Of a DNA stretch of 64,000 bases, positions 21,267 to 30,048 are shown one piece after another. A program made the translations under genes and the position numbers. The notes under the pieces are model-generated. The model did no database searches and was not told the DNA's origin. It worked only from the letters and a program-made list of their open reading frames with translations. Numbering within the stretch: the first letter of the stretch is position 1; each line of letters opens with the position of its first letter. The stretch is from JAACFF01 sp963701435 (lineage in GTDB: Bacteria; Chloroflexota; Anaerolineae; Promineifilales; Promineifilaceae): NCBI GenBank assembly GCA_963701435.1, contig CAVPAL010000006.1, forward strand, positions 186,001 to 250,000. The letters run 5' to 3'.

Positions 21267-23868
21267 ATGGCTAACAATGATTGTATGGCTGATTTCACTA
21301 TAAATGGACAACCTGATAATTATGAAATCCCAGTCAGTGACCCTGTAATGCTCCTCGCCGGCGAGGCCGGGGCGACGGCCTACCAGTGGGAGGTGTACAG
21401 CACGCCGCCCGGCCGGGGCTTTACCTTGCAGGGCGAAACACAGGCTGAAGCAACGCTCATCCCGCAAGAGGCCGCTGCCTTCCTGATCCAGTTGACGGTC
21501 CAGAAGAACGAGTGCGAAGCTCATGGCCGGCGTATTCTTTGGGCCGTCACTCCCCACCGCGAATACCGCCTGCCGGCTACTCGTGAACCGCTTGGGTTCA
21601 ACGGCGACGTGGCCTGGGCAGGTGACTTAAGTTGGGTGATAGAGGATGTAGATAGCAATCTATCTACACCCAATCAAAAAGCTGCCTTGGACGGTGCGAC
21701 CAATCCCAGCGGCAGCAATCCCTTTATTACCCAAAGCGCCTTGCCGGAGCCGCAATTGACGCGGGAACAAGAAGCGGCAGTTGATAACGCTAACAACCCC
21801 AGCGCTGATAATCCATTTGCGACGCAGGGCGATATTCCTCTACCTGAATTAACTGAAGCGCAAAAGGCAGCGCTCGACGATGCCAGCAATCCCGGCGCAG
21901 ATAATCCGTTTGTGACGCGAAGCATTCTGCCGATTATTCCACTTCCACAGTTGTCTTCAGATGAAGAAGCTGCTGTTCATTATGCCAGCAATCCCGGTGC
22001 GGGAAACCCCTTCATCACGAAAAACGAGCTGCCGGTCATTCCGGAACCGCAGTTAACGCCAGAACAGGAAGCGGCCATTGATGGAGCCGATCATCCTGGC
22101 GCCGAGAATCCATTTGTGACACGAAGCCAACTGCCGGTCATTCCGGAACCGCAGTTAACACCAGAGCAAGAAGCAGCCATCGATCAGGCCGATCATCCTG
22201 GCGCTGATAATCCATTTGTCACCAAAAGCATCCTGCCGGTGATTTCACCTCCACAGCTTTCTTCGGACGAAGAAGCGGCAGTCCATCAGGCCAAAAGTCC
22301 AAGTGCAGATAATCCATTCATTACGTATAGCTCGCTTCCGGTAATTCCTGAGCCACAATTGACACCGGAGCAGAAAGCGGCGATTGATCAGGCCGATAAT
22401 CCCAGCGCCGAAAATCCGTTTGTAACACAAAGTCGTTTACCGGTGATCCCTGAACCACAACTAACGCCTGAACAGGAAGCGGCCGTTTACGCTGCCAACA
22501 ATCCCAATGCGCAAAATCCATTTGCTACGCAAGGGTGATATCCCACAACCGAATTAACGCAAGATCAAAAAGCGGCGCTCAACTATGCCAGCAATCCGGG
22601 CGCAGATAATCCGTTTGTGACGCGAAGCATTCTGCCGGTCATTCCGGTACCGCAACTGACGCCGGAACAGGAAGCGGCAATTGATTATGCTAACAAGCCA
22701 GGCAGTGAAAATCCGTTCCTGACCAAAAGCGATTTACCCGCATTACCGGAACCACAGTTAACATCGGAGCAGGAAGCGGCAATTGATCAGGCTGATAATC
22801 CCAGCGCCGAAAATCCATTTGTAACGCAGAGTCGGTTACCGCTCATTCCGGTAGCCGCAACTGACGCCGGAACAGGAAGCGGCGGTTTACGCTGCCAACA
22901 ATCCCAATGCGCAAAATCCATTTGCTACGCAGGGGTGATATCCCACAACCTGAATTAACGCAGGATCAAAAAGCGGCGCTTGATGGGGCAATCAACCCCG
23001 CAGCCAATAATCCGTTTGTAACCCAAAGCACCCTTCCGATTGTTCTACCACCACAGCTATCTGCGGACGAAGACGCCGCAGTCCATGCAGGCAAACAATC
23101 CGAGTGCAGATAATCCATTTATTACTCATAGCGCGCTGCCGGTGGTTCCTGAACCGCAGTTAACGCCGGAGCAGAAAGCGGCCGTTTATGCAGCCACTAA
23201 TCCCAATGCGACAAAATCCGTTTGCGACACGCGCCGATATTCCCCAACCTGAGTTAACGGCCGTACAAAAAGCAGCCATTACCGCGTCCAACAAGCCCAG
23301 TGAGCAGAACCCATTCGCCACGAAGGCCGATTTGCCGGAGCCGGAGTTAACGCCGGAGCAAAAAGCGGCCGTCGCAAGGGCCGTGAATCCCAGCGGCAGT
23401 AACCCTTTTGTTACCCAAAGCGCGCTGCCACCGATACCGGCGCCGCAGTTGTCGCCTGATCAGAAAGCGGCCGTGGAGGCAGCCAATAAGCCCGCCCGCG
23501 AGAATCCGTTTGTGACCCAAACTGACGTCCAGCCCTTGATGCAATTTGTCACTCGCGCGGCCGGATGCATCAACCTGACGGCCAATGATCCTGCGCCGAT
23601 AACTTTTGGCAATTTGAGAATAACGCAGTTAGATGTAAAAAACGGCCGTTTCACGCTCACATTCAACAGTTACCAACAATCACGCCAAAACCACTACATT
23701 GTGCATGCGCTCACCGTCCACGACCACCCCACCACGCTCAACCGTATCTACAATGTAGAACTGGTGCGTTTTGAAAAAGATGGCTTTACCCTGCACATGA
23801 GTCGGTTTCCGGGTGGACAGGCGGCCTTAGCCCCGCACTGCATGGTGGAAGTGCGGGAAATACTTTAA
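21267..23868 (+). CDS. Tail-fibre-like protein with 19 short tandem repeats, frameshifted
   Basis: The N-terminal ~120 residues look like a PKD/Ig-type domain (DPVMLLAGEAGATAYQWEVYS). They are followed by 19 repeats of 31-35 residues and a unique C-terminal head (GCINLTANDPAPITFGNLRI, HALTVHDHPTTLNRIYNVEL). The repeat motif NPxAxNPFVTxSxLP is widespread in phage tail-fibre shafts, where trimers form an extended stalk. Single-base shifts at about 22535, 22550, 22853, 22935, 23092 and 23210 break the frame, several in G or A runs inside the repeats, but the repeat pattern continues through each of them. The intact product would be about 865 residues. It probably supplies the receptor-binding fibre of the injection system. 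Confidence 0.75.
21658..23530 (+). repeat. 19-unit coding repeat, about 93-105 bp per unit
   Basis: The consensus is PxLTPEQxAAIDxANNPSAxNPFVT, then xSxLPVIPE. Units with a shorter GDIP-type ending (after units 2, 9, 13 and 16) are followed by units starting PELT, so there is a higher-order pattern. Units 8-9 and 12-13 are nearly identical at the DNA level, pointing to recent unequal exchange. This is protein-coding repetition, not a CRISPR array. Confidence 0.85.
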
Positions 23869-23922
23869 ATCAAGCAAGAGAGACGTCATACGCGGCGACG
23901 TACCACCATAAATGAAAACCAA

Positions 23923-23975
23923 CTTCCCGGAAGCGCCACAATAACAAATTTGATTGTTAACAAACTTCCGGGAAG
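23923..23975. repeat. Inverted repeat CTTCCCGGAAG / CTTCCGGGAAG
   Basis: Exact reverse-complement 11-bp arms (23923-23933 and 23965-23975) separated by 31 AT-rich bases, just upstream of the holin-like gene. Each arm is itself almost palindromic. A regulatory or RNA-folding role is possible. No T-run follows. Confidence 0.6.
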
Positions 23976-23998
23976 ATATTTTCGAAGGAGCGTAATCC

Positions 23999-24826
23999 AT
24001 GGCTCAACCAGTTTCCTTTGACAAAGACATTCTTGATGTCGTCATACAAGTATTACTCATTGTCCTGCCCATTCTCATTACGTGGTTCATTCGTACCTAC
24101 GTGCGCGGCGCAAAATCTGAGCGGGATATTGCCGCCATTGTGCGTCTGTCGAATGTGGCCATTGATTATGTCGAAAACCTGGACAAACGCGGCGACCTGA
24201 CCCTACCGCCGGATATTTCCAAGGGGGCGGCCAAATTAAGCGCCGCCGGGGAATGGTTAGAAGCGGAATTAAAGCGGGCCGGAATCAAAATTTCAAATGA
24301 CGAAGCGCGAAAATGGATTGCCGCAGAATTCCAAAAGCGCGTCGGCGATGTGCGCATGGTTGGTACGATTGCGCAACTGGCAAAAGATTCAGTCGACACA
24401 ATCTTACGCCTGGACCAAAGCGGCATTGTATCGCTGCCGAGCGAAATTGAACGCGTGGCCTATCTGTCCGGGCTGGCAGCAGACTGGATTGTGGCCGAAC
24501 TGGCCAAATTAGGCGGCTCTATTTCACGTGAGGAAGCCTTAATATGGGCCAGGGCTGAACTGGCAAACCGGATGGGTGCGCAAATCAGCGGTTTGGGAAC
24601 GCCGGTGCAATCGGTGCAAGATCGTTTGGATCAACTGGCTAAACAGGCGGTTAACTTTGTTGAGGAGCTAAAAATACAGGGGCAAATTGCAGTTCCAGGG
24701 GAAGAGATGGAAGCGGACCTGGCCGTCGCCTGGCTGTTAACCGAATCCGCCAAGCAGGGTTTAGCCGTCAATTCCGCCCAAATTGCAGATGCCCTCACAA
24801 AAATAAACCGGCAAATGGACGTCTAA
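23999..24826 (+). CDS. Membrane protein with three holin-LLH-like repeats
   Basis: 275 residues. One transmembrane segment near the N-terminus (ILDVVIQVLLIVLPILITWFI) is followed by three related helical repeats of about 70 residues, near 40-110, 117-190 and 205-270. Each has the order (L)AxxAVDxVExLxxxGxIxLPxE, AAxWLxAELxKxGxxIS, EAxxWxxAE. This is the arrangement of phage holin LL-H-type proteins (pfam09682), which normally have a single copy. GAAGGAGCG precedes the ATG. As the last gene of the cluster it could help release or membrane-anchor the particle. The family call is from pattern; the lysis role is inference. Confidence 0.6.
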   Translation: MAQPVSFDKDILDVVIQVLLIVLPILITWFIRTYVRGAKSERDIAAIVRLSNVAIDYVENLDKRGDLTLPPDISKGAAKLSAAGEWLEAELKRAGIKISNDEARKWIAAEFQKRVGDVRMVGTIAQLAKDSVDTILRLDQSGIVSLPSEIERVAYLSGLAADWIVAELAKLGGSISREEALIWARAELANRMGAQISGLGTPVQSVQDRLDQLAKQAVNFVEELKIQGQIAVPGEEMEADLAVAWLLTESAKQGLAVNSAQIADALTKINRQMDV

Positions 24827-24841
24827 AAAAACCAATTCTCA

Positions 24842-24865
24842 AGCCCATAATCTTCAAAATGGGCT
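24842..24865. terminator. Weak hairpin between convergent genes
   Basis: AGCCCAT (24842-24848) pairs with ATGGGCT (24859-24865), overlapping the end of the helicase gene. It may end transcription from the eCIS side, but it lacks a strong T-run. Confidence 0.35.
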
Positions 24866-27398
24866 AATTCAGCATGGATCCCAGCAGGGTATGCAGCAAG
24901 TCACGGGTAACTGTTTTCGTTTGTGGCCCGATTTCGCCGGGCGGGCCAACACAGGCAGGACAACCATCCCGGCATTGGCAGTCTGTCACTAATTCCAGCG
25001 CGGCCGCCAACAGATCATGATGCAAATCATATAAGCGCTGGCTAAAGCCAACGCCGGCGGCAACACGTTCATACACGACAACGGTCGCGGCCTGGGTTTC
25101 GGGATTTTGCTGTTCGGCAGTGACTTCAATATCGCCCGGATCGCACATCAGAAATAATGGGGCCAGGTTGCGCAGCACGTAGGCCAGCCCGCCCAGGGCT
25201 GAGCGCGCCTGCTGCCCGCTTTCGGCGCGGCGATGGCAGGCGGGACAAAGCGTCACCAGGTTGTCGAGTTGGTTGGCCTGGCGGTAGTTTTCATTTTGGC
25301 CGGGAATGTAGTTGTATTCGCGAAACGGCCGTATATGGTGCACGTGCAACAATCCTTCCGCGCCGCATGTGCGACAGCGCTGCCCATCCCGTACCAGTAC
25401 CTGTTTGCGCTGCGTCTGCCAGTTAGGGCCATAATCATTAGGCCGCAGCAGGAGACCCAGGTCCCATAATTTTTCAGTTAATTCCTGCGAAAAAATAAGC
25501 CAGTAGCCGCTGGTTTCCAGGGTCATTTCTGGTAATTCGATACGGCCGTATCCCAGCGTCTCGTGCGTATAGCGTTTAATCTTGCGGTAACCGGTCGCCT
25601 GGGTCACAACGGTTACATCTCCGTGGGCGACCAACAAACCATTTGTAGACCTTTCTTCCACCGGCTGCAGCGCACGGATATGGCTGCCTATGTTGGCGCG
25701 CGTGTAATAATCGACCTCAACCGGCCGTACATGGGCGATCCGGCCGGGCCAATCCAATATATCCACCAGATAGGTTTGAGCCAAATGCATGTAGACCGCG
25801 CCCTCGTAGACCTGCGCTGACGCGCTTTCCAGGTCGATTTCCCCAATCACGCGTGGGCTGTCCTGACTGACATCTTGGATGACCACCGTATCATCGCCGC
25901 TCGTGCGCAGGGAAACGAGACCGGCCGGCGCGCCGTCGCCAATCCAATGGTACTGATCACGCGTTGCATGCAGCACACCCTCGGCGCGCAAAGCGGACAG
26001 CAGCGGCGCGACATTACCATAGCTACCATAGTCTTCATTTTCTTCAAAAGGCAGTTCATAGGCGGCGCACATCACATGTTTCACCATGATGCGCAAATTG
26101 TCCGGGTTGGTCAGCGCATGTTCCGGGGAACGGCCGAACAGGTAGCGCGGATGCAAACAAATGTATTGATCCAGCGCGTTATTGCCGGCAACTAAAATAG
26201 CGGCCGATTCGGCCGCGCGCCGTCCCGCGCGACCCACTTGCTGCCAGGTTGAGGCAACCGAACCGGGATAACCGGTCAACACGGCGGCGTCTAACTCGCC
26301 CACGTCAATGCCCAATTCAAGCGCATTGGTGGCGACAACGCCGGTGATGCTGCCGCTGCGGAGTCCCTGCTCAATGCTGCGCCGCTCTAAGGGCAAATAA
26401 CCACCGCGATAGCCGGCAACGGCCGTTTGCTGCTGTCCCGCATACGCCAATTCATCCTGCAAATAGGCCAGCAGAAGTTCCACCGTCTGGCGCGCGCGCG
26501 CAAACACAATGGTTTGCACCGCCTGCGTCAAAAATGTCAAGGCGGCGTCTTTAGCAGCGAGAATCGTGCTGCTGCGCATACCTAATTCAGCGTCAATAAT
26601 GGGTGGATTATATAGAATGACATTTTTCGTCCCTCTGGGGGCGCCATTTTGAGATTCGTCGATCAGTGTGAACGGGCGTTCGATCAAACGTTCGGCATGT
26701 TCTTGAGGATTGGCAATCGTCGCCGAACAGCAAATGAACTGGGGATCGCTGCCATAGAAACGACATAAGCGCTGCAGCCGGCGTAAAACATTGGCCACAT
26801 GGCTGCCAAATACGCCGCGATAGGCATGAATTTCATCCAGCGCCACAAATTCAAGATTGCGCAATAGCTGCCGCCAGCCGGGGTGTGCCGGCAAGATACC
26901 AGCATGCAGCATGTCCGGGTTAGTAATTAAAATGTTGCTTTCCTGCCGAATCTTGCGCCGCTGGCCGGCCGGCGTGTCGCCATCATACGTGTGGACAGAA
27001 AATGGCAACTGCCCTGCCTTGATGAGCGCGGCGGTTTCAGCCAGTTGGTCATGGGCAAGCGCTTTGGTGGGGAAAATGTAGAGCGCGCGTGCAGACGGCC
27101 GTTCCAACAACCTCTGTAAAACCGGAATCGAATAACACAGCGATTTGCCGGAAGCAGTCGCAGTGGCAACGACAATATGCTCCCCGCGCGCGACGGCCTC
27201 AACGGCCGCCGCCTGGTGCGTATACAAGTTTGCTATCCCACGCGCCCGCACGGCATGCCAGAGACCCGGAGCCAACACAGGCTCAGCCGGCGCATAGGCG
27301 GACGGACGGGAAGGCAGCCGTTCCCAGGCCACAACTTGAGCCATAAAATTGCGATTGCGCCGTAACTGCTGCAATACTGCGGTCAAATCCATGTTCAT
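24864..27398 (-). CDS. MrfA/YprA-type DEAD/DEAH helicase with inserted HNH domain
   Basis: An intact 844-residue superfamily 2 helicase. Walker A is ATATASGKSLCYS, motif II LDEIHAY, motif III CCSATI, and motif VI TWQQVGRAGR with preceding VVATNALELGIDVGELD. The C-terminal DUF1998 region ends with a four-Cys cluster (CQCRDGCPACVG, residues about 807-818), which marks the MrfA family of DNA-repair helicases (mitomycin repair in Bacillus). Between the helicase core and DUF1998, residues about 665-730 form an HNH-type domain: RDGQRCRTCG, LLHVHHIRPF, NLVTLCPACHRRAE. The HNH is unusual and could give nuclease activity or merely bind zinc and DNA. The gene is on the strand opposite to its neighbours and appears to be a single-gene unit. 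Confidence 0.9.
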   Translation of the reverse strand: MNMDLTAVLQQLRRNRNFMAQVVAWERLPSRPSAYAPAEPVLAPGLWHAVRARGIANLYTHQAAAVEAVARGEHIVVATATASGKSLCYSIPVLQRLLERPSARALYIFPTKALAHDQLAETAALIKAGQLPFSVHTYDGDTPAGQRRKIRQESNILITNPDMLHAGILPAHPGWRQLLRNLEFVALDEIHAYRGVFGSHVANVLRRLQRLCRFYGSDPQFICCSATIANPQEHAERLIERPFTLIDESQNGAPRGTKNVILYNPPIIDAELGMRSSTILAAKDAALTFLTQAVQTIVFARARQTVELLLAYLQDELAYAGQQQTAVAGYRGGYLPLERRSIEQGLRSGSITGVVATNALELGIDVGELDAAVLTGYPGSVASTWQQVGRAGRRAAESAAILVAGNNALDQYICLHPRYLFGRSPEHALTNPDNLRIMVKHVMCAAYELPFEENEDYGSYGNVAPLLSALRAEGVLHATRDQYHWIGDGAPAGLVSLRTSGDDTVVIQDVSQDSPRVIGEIDLESASAQVYEGAVYMHLAQTYLVDILDWPGRIAHVRPVEVDYYTRANIGSHIRALQPVEERSTNGLLVAHGDVTVVTQATGYRKIKRYTHETLGYGRIELPEMTLETSGYWLIFSQELTEKLWDLGLLLRPNDYGPNWQTQRKQVLVRDGQRCRTCGAEGLLHVHHIRPFREYNYIPGQNENYRQANQLDNLVTLCPACHRRAESGQQARSALGGLAYVLRNLAPLFLMCDPGDIEVTAEQQNPETQAATVVVYERVAAGVGFSQRLYDLHHDLLAAALELVTDCQCRDGCPACVGPPGEIGPQTKTVTRDLLHTLLGSMLN

Positions 27399-27546
27399 TG
27401 CTTCCTGTGCTTACACGTGCCGTTCCCTGCCTGCTTGATTGTAGCCCATTAGGCGGCTGTGAAGCTACTAGTACTCTAGTAATGTGAACTGTAAGAATCA
27501 ATGGTTATGATAGCGTTACACACGAGTATAAAAATGGTGGAGTTCC

Positions 27547-27825
27547 ATGGCTAAGCATTCTGAAGTATTACGCGTGCGTAATGCAAATACTCAAAAACAT
27601 CTGGCTAACATCGTACTCAATGGGTATAACATCCAGCCTGTGGGCAAAGTCGGCCCCAAGGGGGCCTTGTGTAGTTTCAAACTTACATCAGGCGATTTGT
27701 GGGCTTCCTGGAGTCTCCAGGAGTCGCTGTTGCTGAACAACCCCGCAACAGGGCGCGAGCAAACTGTACGCGTGGCAGCCTATCCTGTAGACGATGACAG
27801 CTATGGGTTAATTGAGTTTCTATAA
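27547..27825 (+). CDS. Small protein of unknown function (92 residues)
   Basis: Starts with ATG at 27547, with a GGTGGAG ribosome-binding site, and is followed by a strong terminator, so it is a complete single-gene transcription unit. The sequence (LRVRNANTQKHLANIVLNGY, then SFKLTSGDLWASWSLQESLLL) is a compact alpha/beta domain without transmembrane segments or cysteine motifs; only one Cys is present. I do not recognise the family. It lies beside the candidate origin region. Confidence 0.7.
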   Translation: MAKHSEVLRVRNANTQKHLANIVLNGYNIQPVGKVGPKGALCSFKLTSGDLWASWSLQESLLLNNPATGREQTVRVAAYPVDDDSYGLIEFL

Positions 27826-27853
27826 CCCGCGGCGCCAGAAACAAGAACTGAAA

Positions 27854-27883
27854 AGAGAAGCTTGTGCAAGCTTCTCTTTTTTT
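27854..27883 (+). terminator. Intrinsic terminator of the 92-residue gene
   Basis: A stem of AGAGAAGCTTG paired with CAAGCTTCTCT and only a tiny loop is followed by a run of seven or more T. Confidence 0.9.
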
Positions 27884-27900
27884 GGGTTCCTTGCCAATTA

Positions 27901-28276
27901 AACTTATCAACCTTTGTTTTCCCTAATTATTATCTTTATTAGTCGTACGTAGTAGGCCCTGTGGATTTGTGGACTATTCTTTTTCTTACCCCGTATGTGC
28001 CTGCTTTCAAACAGCACGCCTATATGCAGGGTCTAAGGCCAACACTCTGCGCTTGTTTGCTGCCTGGTAGTTGTGGATAGAAACGGCCGTGCAGCGCGAA
28101 ATTTTATGTCTACTCCCCTGTCTCAGTGTGTCCCCAGGATTTCACATCTACGTATTTTCGTACGCACACATGTTCTCCCCCGTATATGGGTCTATCCTGA
28201 CGGCGTTACGCCTTTGTCTGGCCTAGTTATCCCCATCTAGAGCGAGTTTTCCACAGAAACACTCGAGTTATCCACA
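27901..28276. other. Candidate replication origin: cluster of DnaA-box-like sites
   Basis: A gene-free region of more than 400 bases between two genes that converge on it, so no promoter is needed here. It contains a perfect DnaA box TTATCCACA (28268-28276). Two same-strand one-mismatch boxes lie at regular 20-21-base steps: TTTTCCACA (28247) and TTATCCCCA (28227). An inverted one-mismatch box TGTGGATAG lies at 28072-28080. Weaker sites are TTATCAACC (27904), TGTGGATTT (27960) and TGTGGACTA (27969). An AT-rich stretch, a possible unwinding element, lies at about 27915-27950. No dnaA or dnaN gene is nearby, so the call rests on the boxes alone. Confidence 0.5.
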
Positions 28277-28292
28277 GATTCTTAGGGCCATG

Positions 28293-29795
28293 TTAGCGTT
28301 CTTTGAGCAGATTTAGGGCTAGTTTTCGATCGCGTGCGCGCTGCTTTGCCCGCAGTCTTGAGGGTTCGGCGGTCCGCAGTTGGCATTGTTCTGCTGTCAA
28401 GGGACAGCGTTCGCAGGTTTCGTGGATCAAAACGTGAGGGATGTCGGGATCGTTTAGAAAACGAATACTGTTTTTCAAATCCGCATCAACGCGAAACCCC
28501 ACAATGACGCTGCTGGAAACTTCAGAATTAAGCACCATCTGCCGCGCAAAGCCAATACACAAAAATTTATCCTGGGACTCAACAAATTCTGATAATTGAA
28601 CGCCTACCGGCATTTCCGCTACGCTCTTGGGGGTACCAATCGCTTCAATATCTTTTAGTAAACGCACCGATAGCCAGCGCCGGCAGTAATGTTCATACAG
28701 ACCGATTCCACTGGGAACCAGCAATTGATTCATATTTAGCTGTTTAATAAGCTGGTAGCTGGTTGTGTTGCGCGTATGGTGGAAGCGTAAGAAATGAAGT
28801 TTGATGCCGAAAAATTGTGGAATCAACTCACTGAAGCGATACAGCAGCATCTCCGGGGTGACATTGTAGGTCATCAGCATTTGCACGAATGGTTGCGGAT
28901 CCCAGGCAGGCAGTGAAAAAAAGGATTGCAAATCTTCTAAAAAAGCCGCGCGCGGCATGAGCAGCGCGCCTCCAAAATAGGCGGCTTTAAAATCATTCAG
29001 CAGTTGCTCAAACGAATGAATATGTTCAGGCGGAGATGTTTGCGACCGATCCGCCAGCTCCAAATATTGATACCCCAGTTCGCGCGCAAGAATAAATTTT
29101 ACCTGGCGTGAATACAGGCGGTTGTTGATGTATAGGCGGGGACGTTTGGCATGAATATTGATAGAACGATAATGAATGAGGTTATCATCCGCCGCAATTG
29201 TCTGATCATCAATCTCGTATCCATAGACCGCTTGTAAGATTTGTTCAAGTGTGGCCAGTTTGACGGGTGCCGTGTCGTTTAACTGGTATTGCTTCCCAAA
29301 CTCGCGCGTAAATGCCAACGCAGCTTCCTCTAGTTCCGGAAAATAATTTTCATGAATTTCCTGGTAGGAGCGCAAAGCGGCGCGCAAAAAGTCTTCTTCC
29401 TTTAAGTCATAACGTCGCACAATTTCGAGTGCTGCATGCAGCAAAGCGCTGGATTTATCCGGTACGCGCGTAAGCAACTCAATCAAATCGCCAGGTTCAA
29501 CACCAAATTCTTCAAATGGAAAGCGTTGCACGACGGCTGAGGACAGCGTTGATTCCAGGTAGGTCAGGGATGGCGCCAGGCGAATAGAAACCAGGTCATC
29601 ATAATTTTTGCCAAGCGCTTCGGCCATTTTCATGATCTTGTCGGCGCGTGGATATTTGCGCCCCTTTTCGATTTCAGTGAGGTAGGAAGGCGATAATTCA
29701 CATTGGCGCGCAAATTCTGACAGCGTCAATCCGGCTTCCATGCGCGCCTGACGCACCTTCATACCAAAAATAATGTGTACTAAATTGAGGCCCAT
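28293..29795 (-). CDS. ScfR/RamB-like regulator of acetate/short-chain acyl metabolism
   Basis: About 500 residues. An XRE-type helix-turn-helix (MKVRQARMEAGLTLSEFARQ, SPSYLTEIEKGRKYP) is at the N-terminus. The central region resembles the ImmA/IrrE-like domain (KFILARELGYQYLEL), and the C-terminus has the Cys-containing DUF2083 module (HETCERCPLTAEQC). This architecture is that of ScfR-family regulators; RamB of Corynebacterium represses glyoxylate-shunt genes. I chose the ATG at 29795 because AGGAGA lies correctly upstream; a longer frame to 29828 exists. It is divergent from malate synthase, and the shared region holds two palindromic operators, so it very likely controls aceB-aceA and itself. 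Confidence 0.85.
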   Translation of the reverse strand: MGLNLVHIIFGMKVRQARMEAGLTLSEFARQCELSPSYLTEIEKGRKYPRADKIMKMAEALGKNYDDLVSIRLAPSLTYLESTLSSAVVQRFPFEEFGVEPGDLIELLTRVPDKSSALLHAALEIVRRYDLKEEDFLRAALRSYQEIHENYFPELEEAALAFTREFGKQYQLNDTAPVKLATLEQILQAVYGYEIDDQTIAADDNLIHYRSINIHAKRPRLYINNRLYSRQVKFILARELGYQYLELADRSQTSPPEHIHSFEQLLNDFKAAYFGGALLMPRAAFLEDLQSFFSLPAWDPQPFVQMLMTYNVTPEMLLYRFSELIPQFFGIKLHFLRFHHTRNTTSYQLIKQLNMNQLLVPSGIGLYEHYCRRWLSVRLLKDIEAIGTPKSVAEMPVGVQLSEFVESQDKFLCIGFARQMVLNSEVSSSVIVGFRVDADLKNSIRFLNDPDIPHVLIHETCERCPLTAEQCQLRTAEPSRLRAKQRARDRKLALNLLKER

Positions 29796-29901
29796 AACAG
29801 CGTCTCCTATAGAAGTTTTATGACGCATTGCGGCAAATCCGATTTGCCTTTCGATAACGCGCTGCGTTATAATTATTCAAGATTGTCATTCCCCAACCAG
29901 T

Positions 29902-29919
29902 TTAGCGAATTTTCGCTAA
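29902..29919. promoter_or_regulatory. Operator copy 1, TTAGCGAA-n2-TTCGCTAA
   Basis: A perfect inverted repeat of 8-bp half sites with a two-base spacer. It lies between the regulator and aceB and matches the second copy at 29984. It is well placed to affect the regulator promoter on the minus strand or act as an upstream site for aceB. Confidence 0.75.
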
Positions 29920-29943
29920 TTGCCAAAAAACGCTCAACTGGTC

Positions 29944-29971
29944 TTGACAAATAAAGTTTCACGCTTATACT
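29944..29971 (+). promoter_or_regulatory. Sigma70-type promoter for aceB
   Basis: TTGACA (29944-29949), a 16-base spacer and TATACT (29966-29971) lie about 75 bases upstream of the malate synthase start. The second operator begins about 12 bases downstream of the -10 box. Confidence 0.75.
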
Positions 29972-29983
29972 TGTTTTCACAGA

Positions 29984-30000
29984 TAGCGAATATTCGCTAA
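29984..30000. promoter_or_regulatory. Operator copy 2, TAGCGAATATTCGCTA
   Basis: A perfect 16-bp palindrome sharing the AGCGAA/TTCGCT half sites with copy 1. It overlaps the expected start region of aceB transcription, a position suited to repression by the divergent ScfR-like regulator. Confidence 0.78.
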
Positions 30001-30048
30001 TAGATTATTTTTACAAGCAGCGAGGGTTTCGCTTGAGGAGAGAGGTCT

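Noticed and set aside
21658..23530. CRISPR-like regular repeats
   Set aside because: Repeats are 93-105 bp, in one reading frame with protein-level conservation, and lack unique spacers.
1..24826. Intact prophage
   Set aside because: Only tail/baseplate-type genes are present; no integrase, capsid, portal or terminase gene and no attachment sites were seen.
1..24826. Type VI secretion system
   Set aside because: No membrane-complex (TssJLM) or ClpV-type gene is visible, and hub, spike and tip are separate and in phage/eCIS order.
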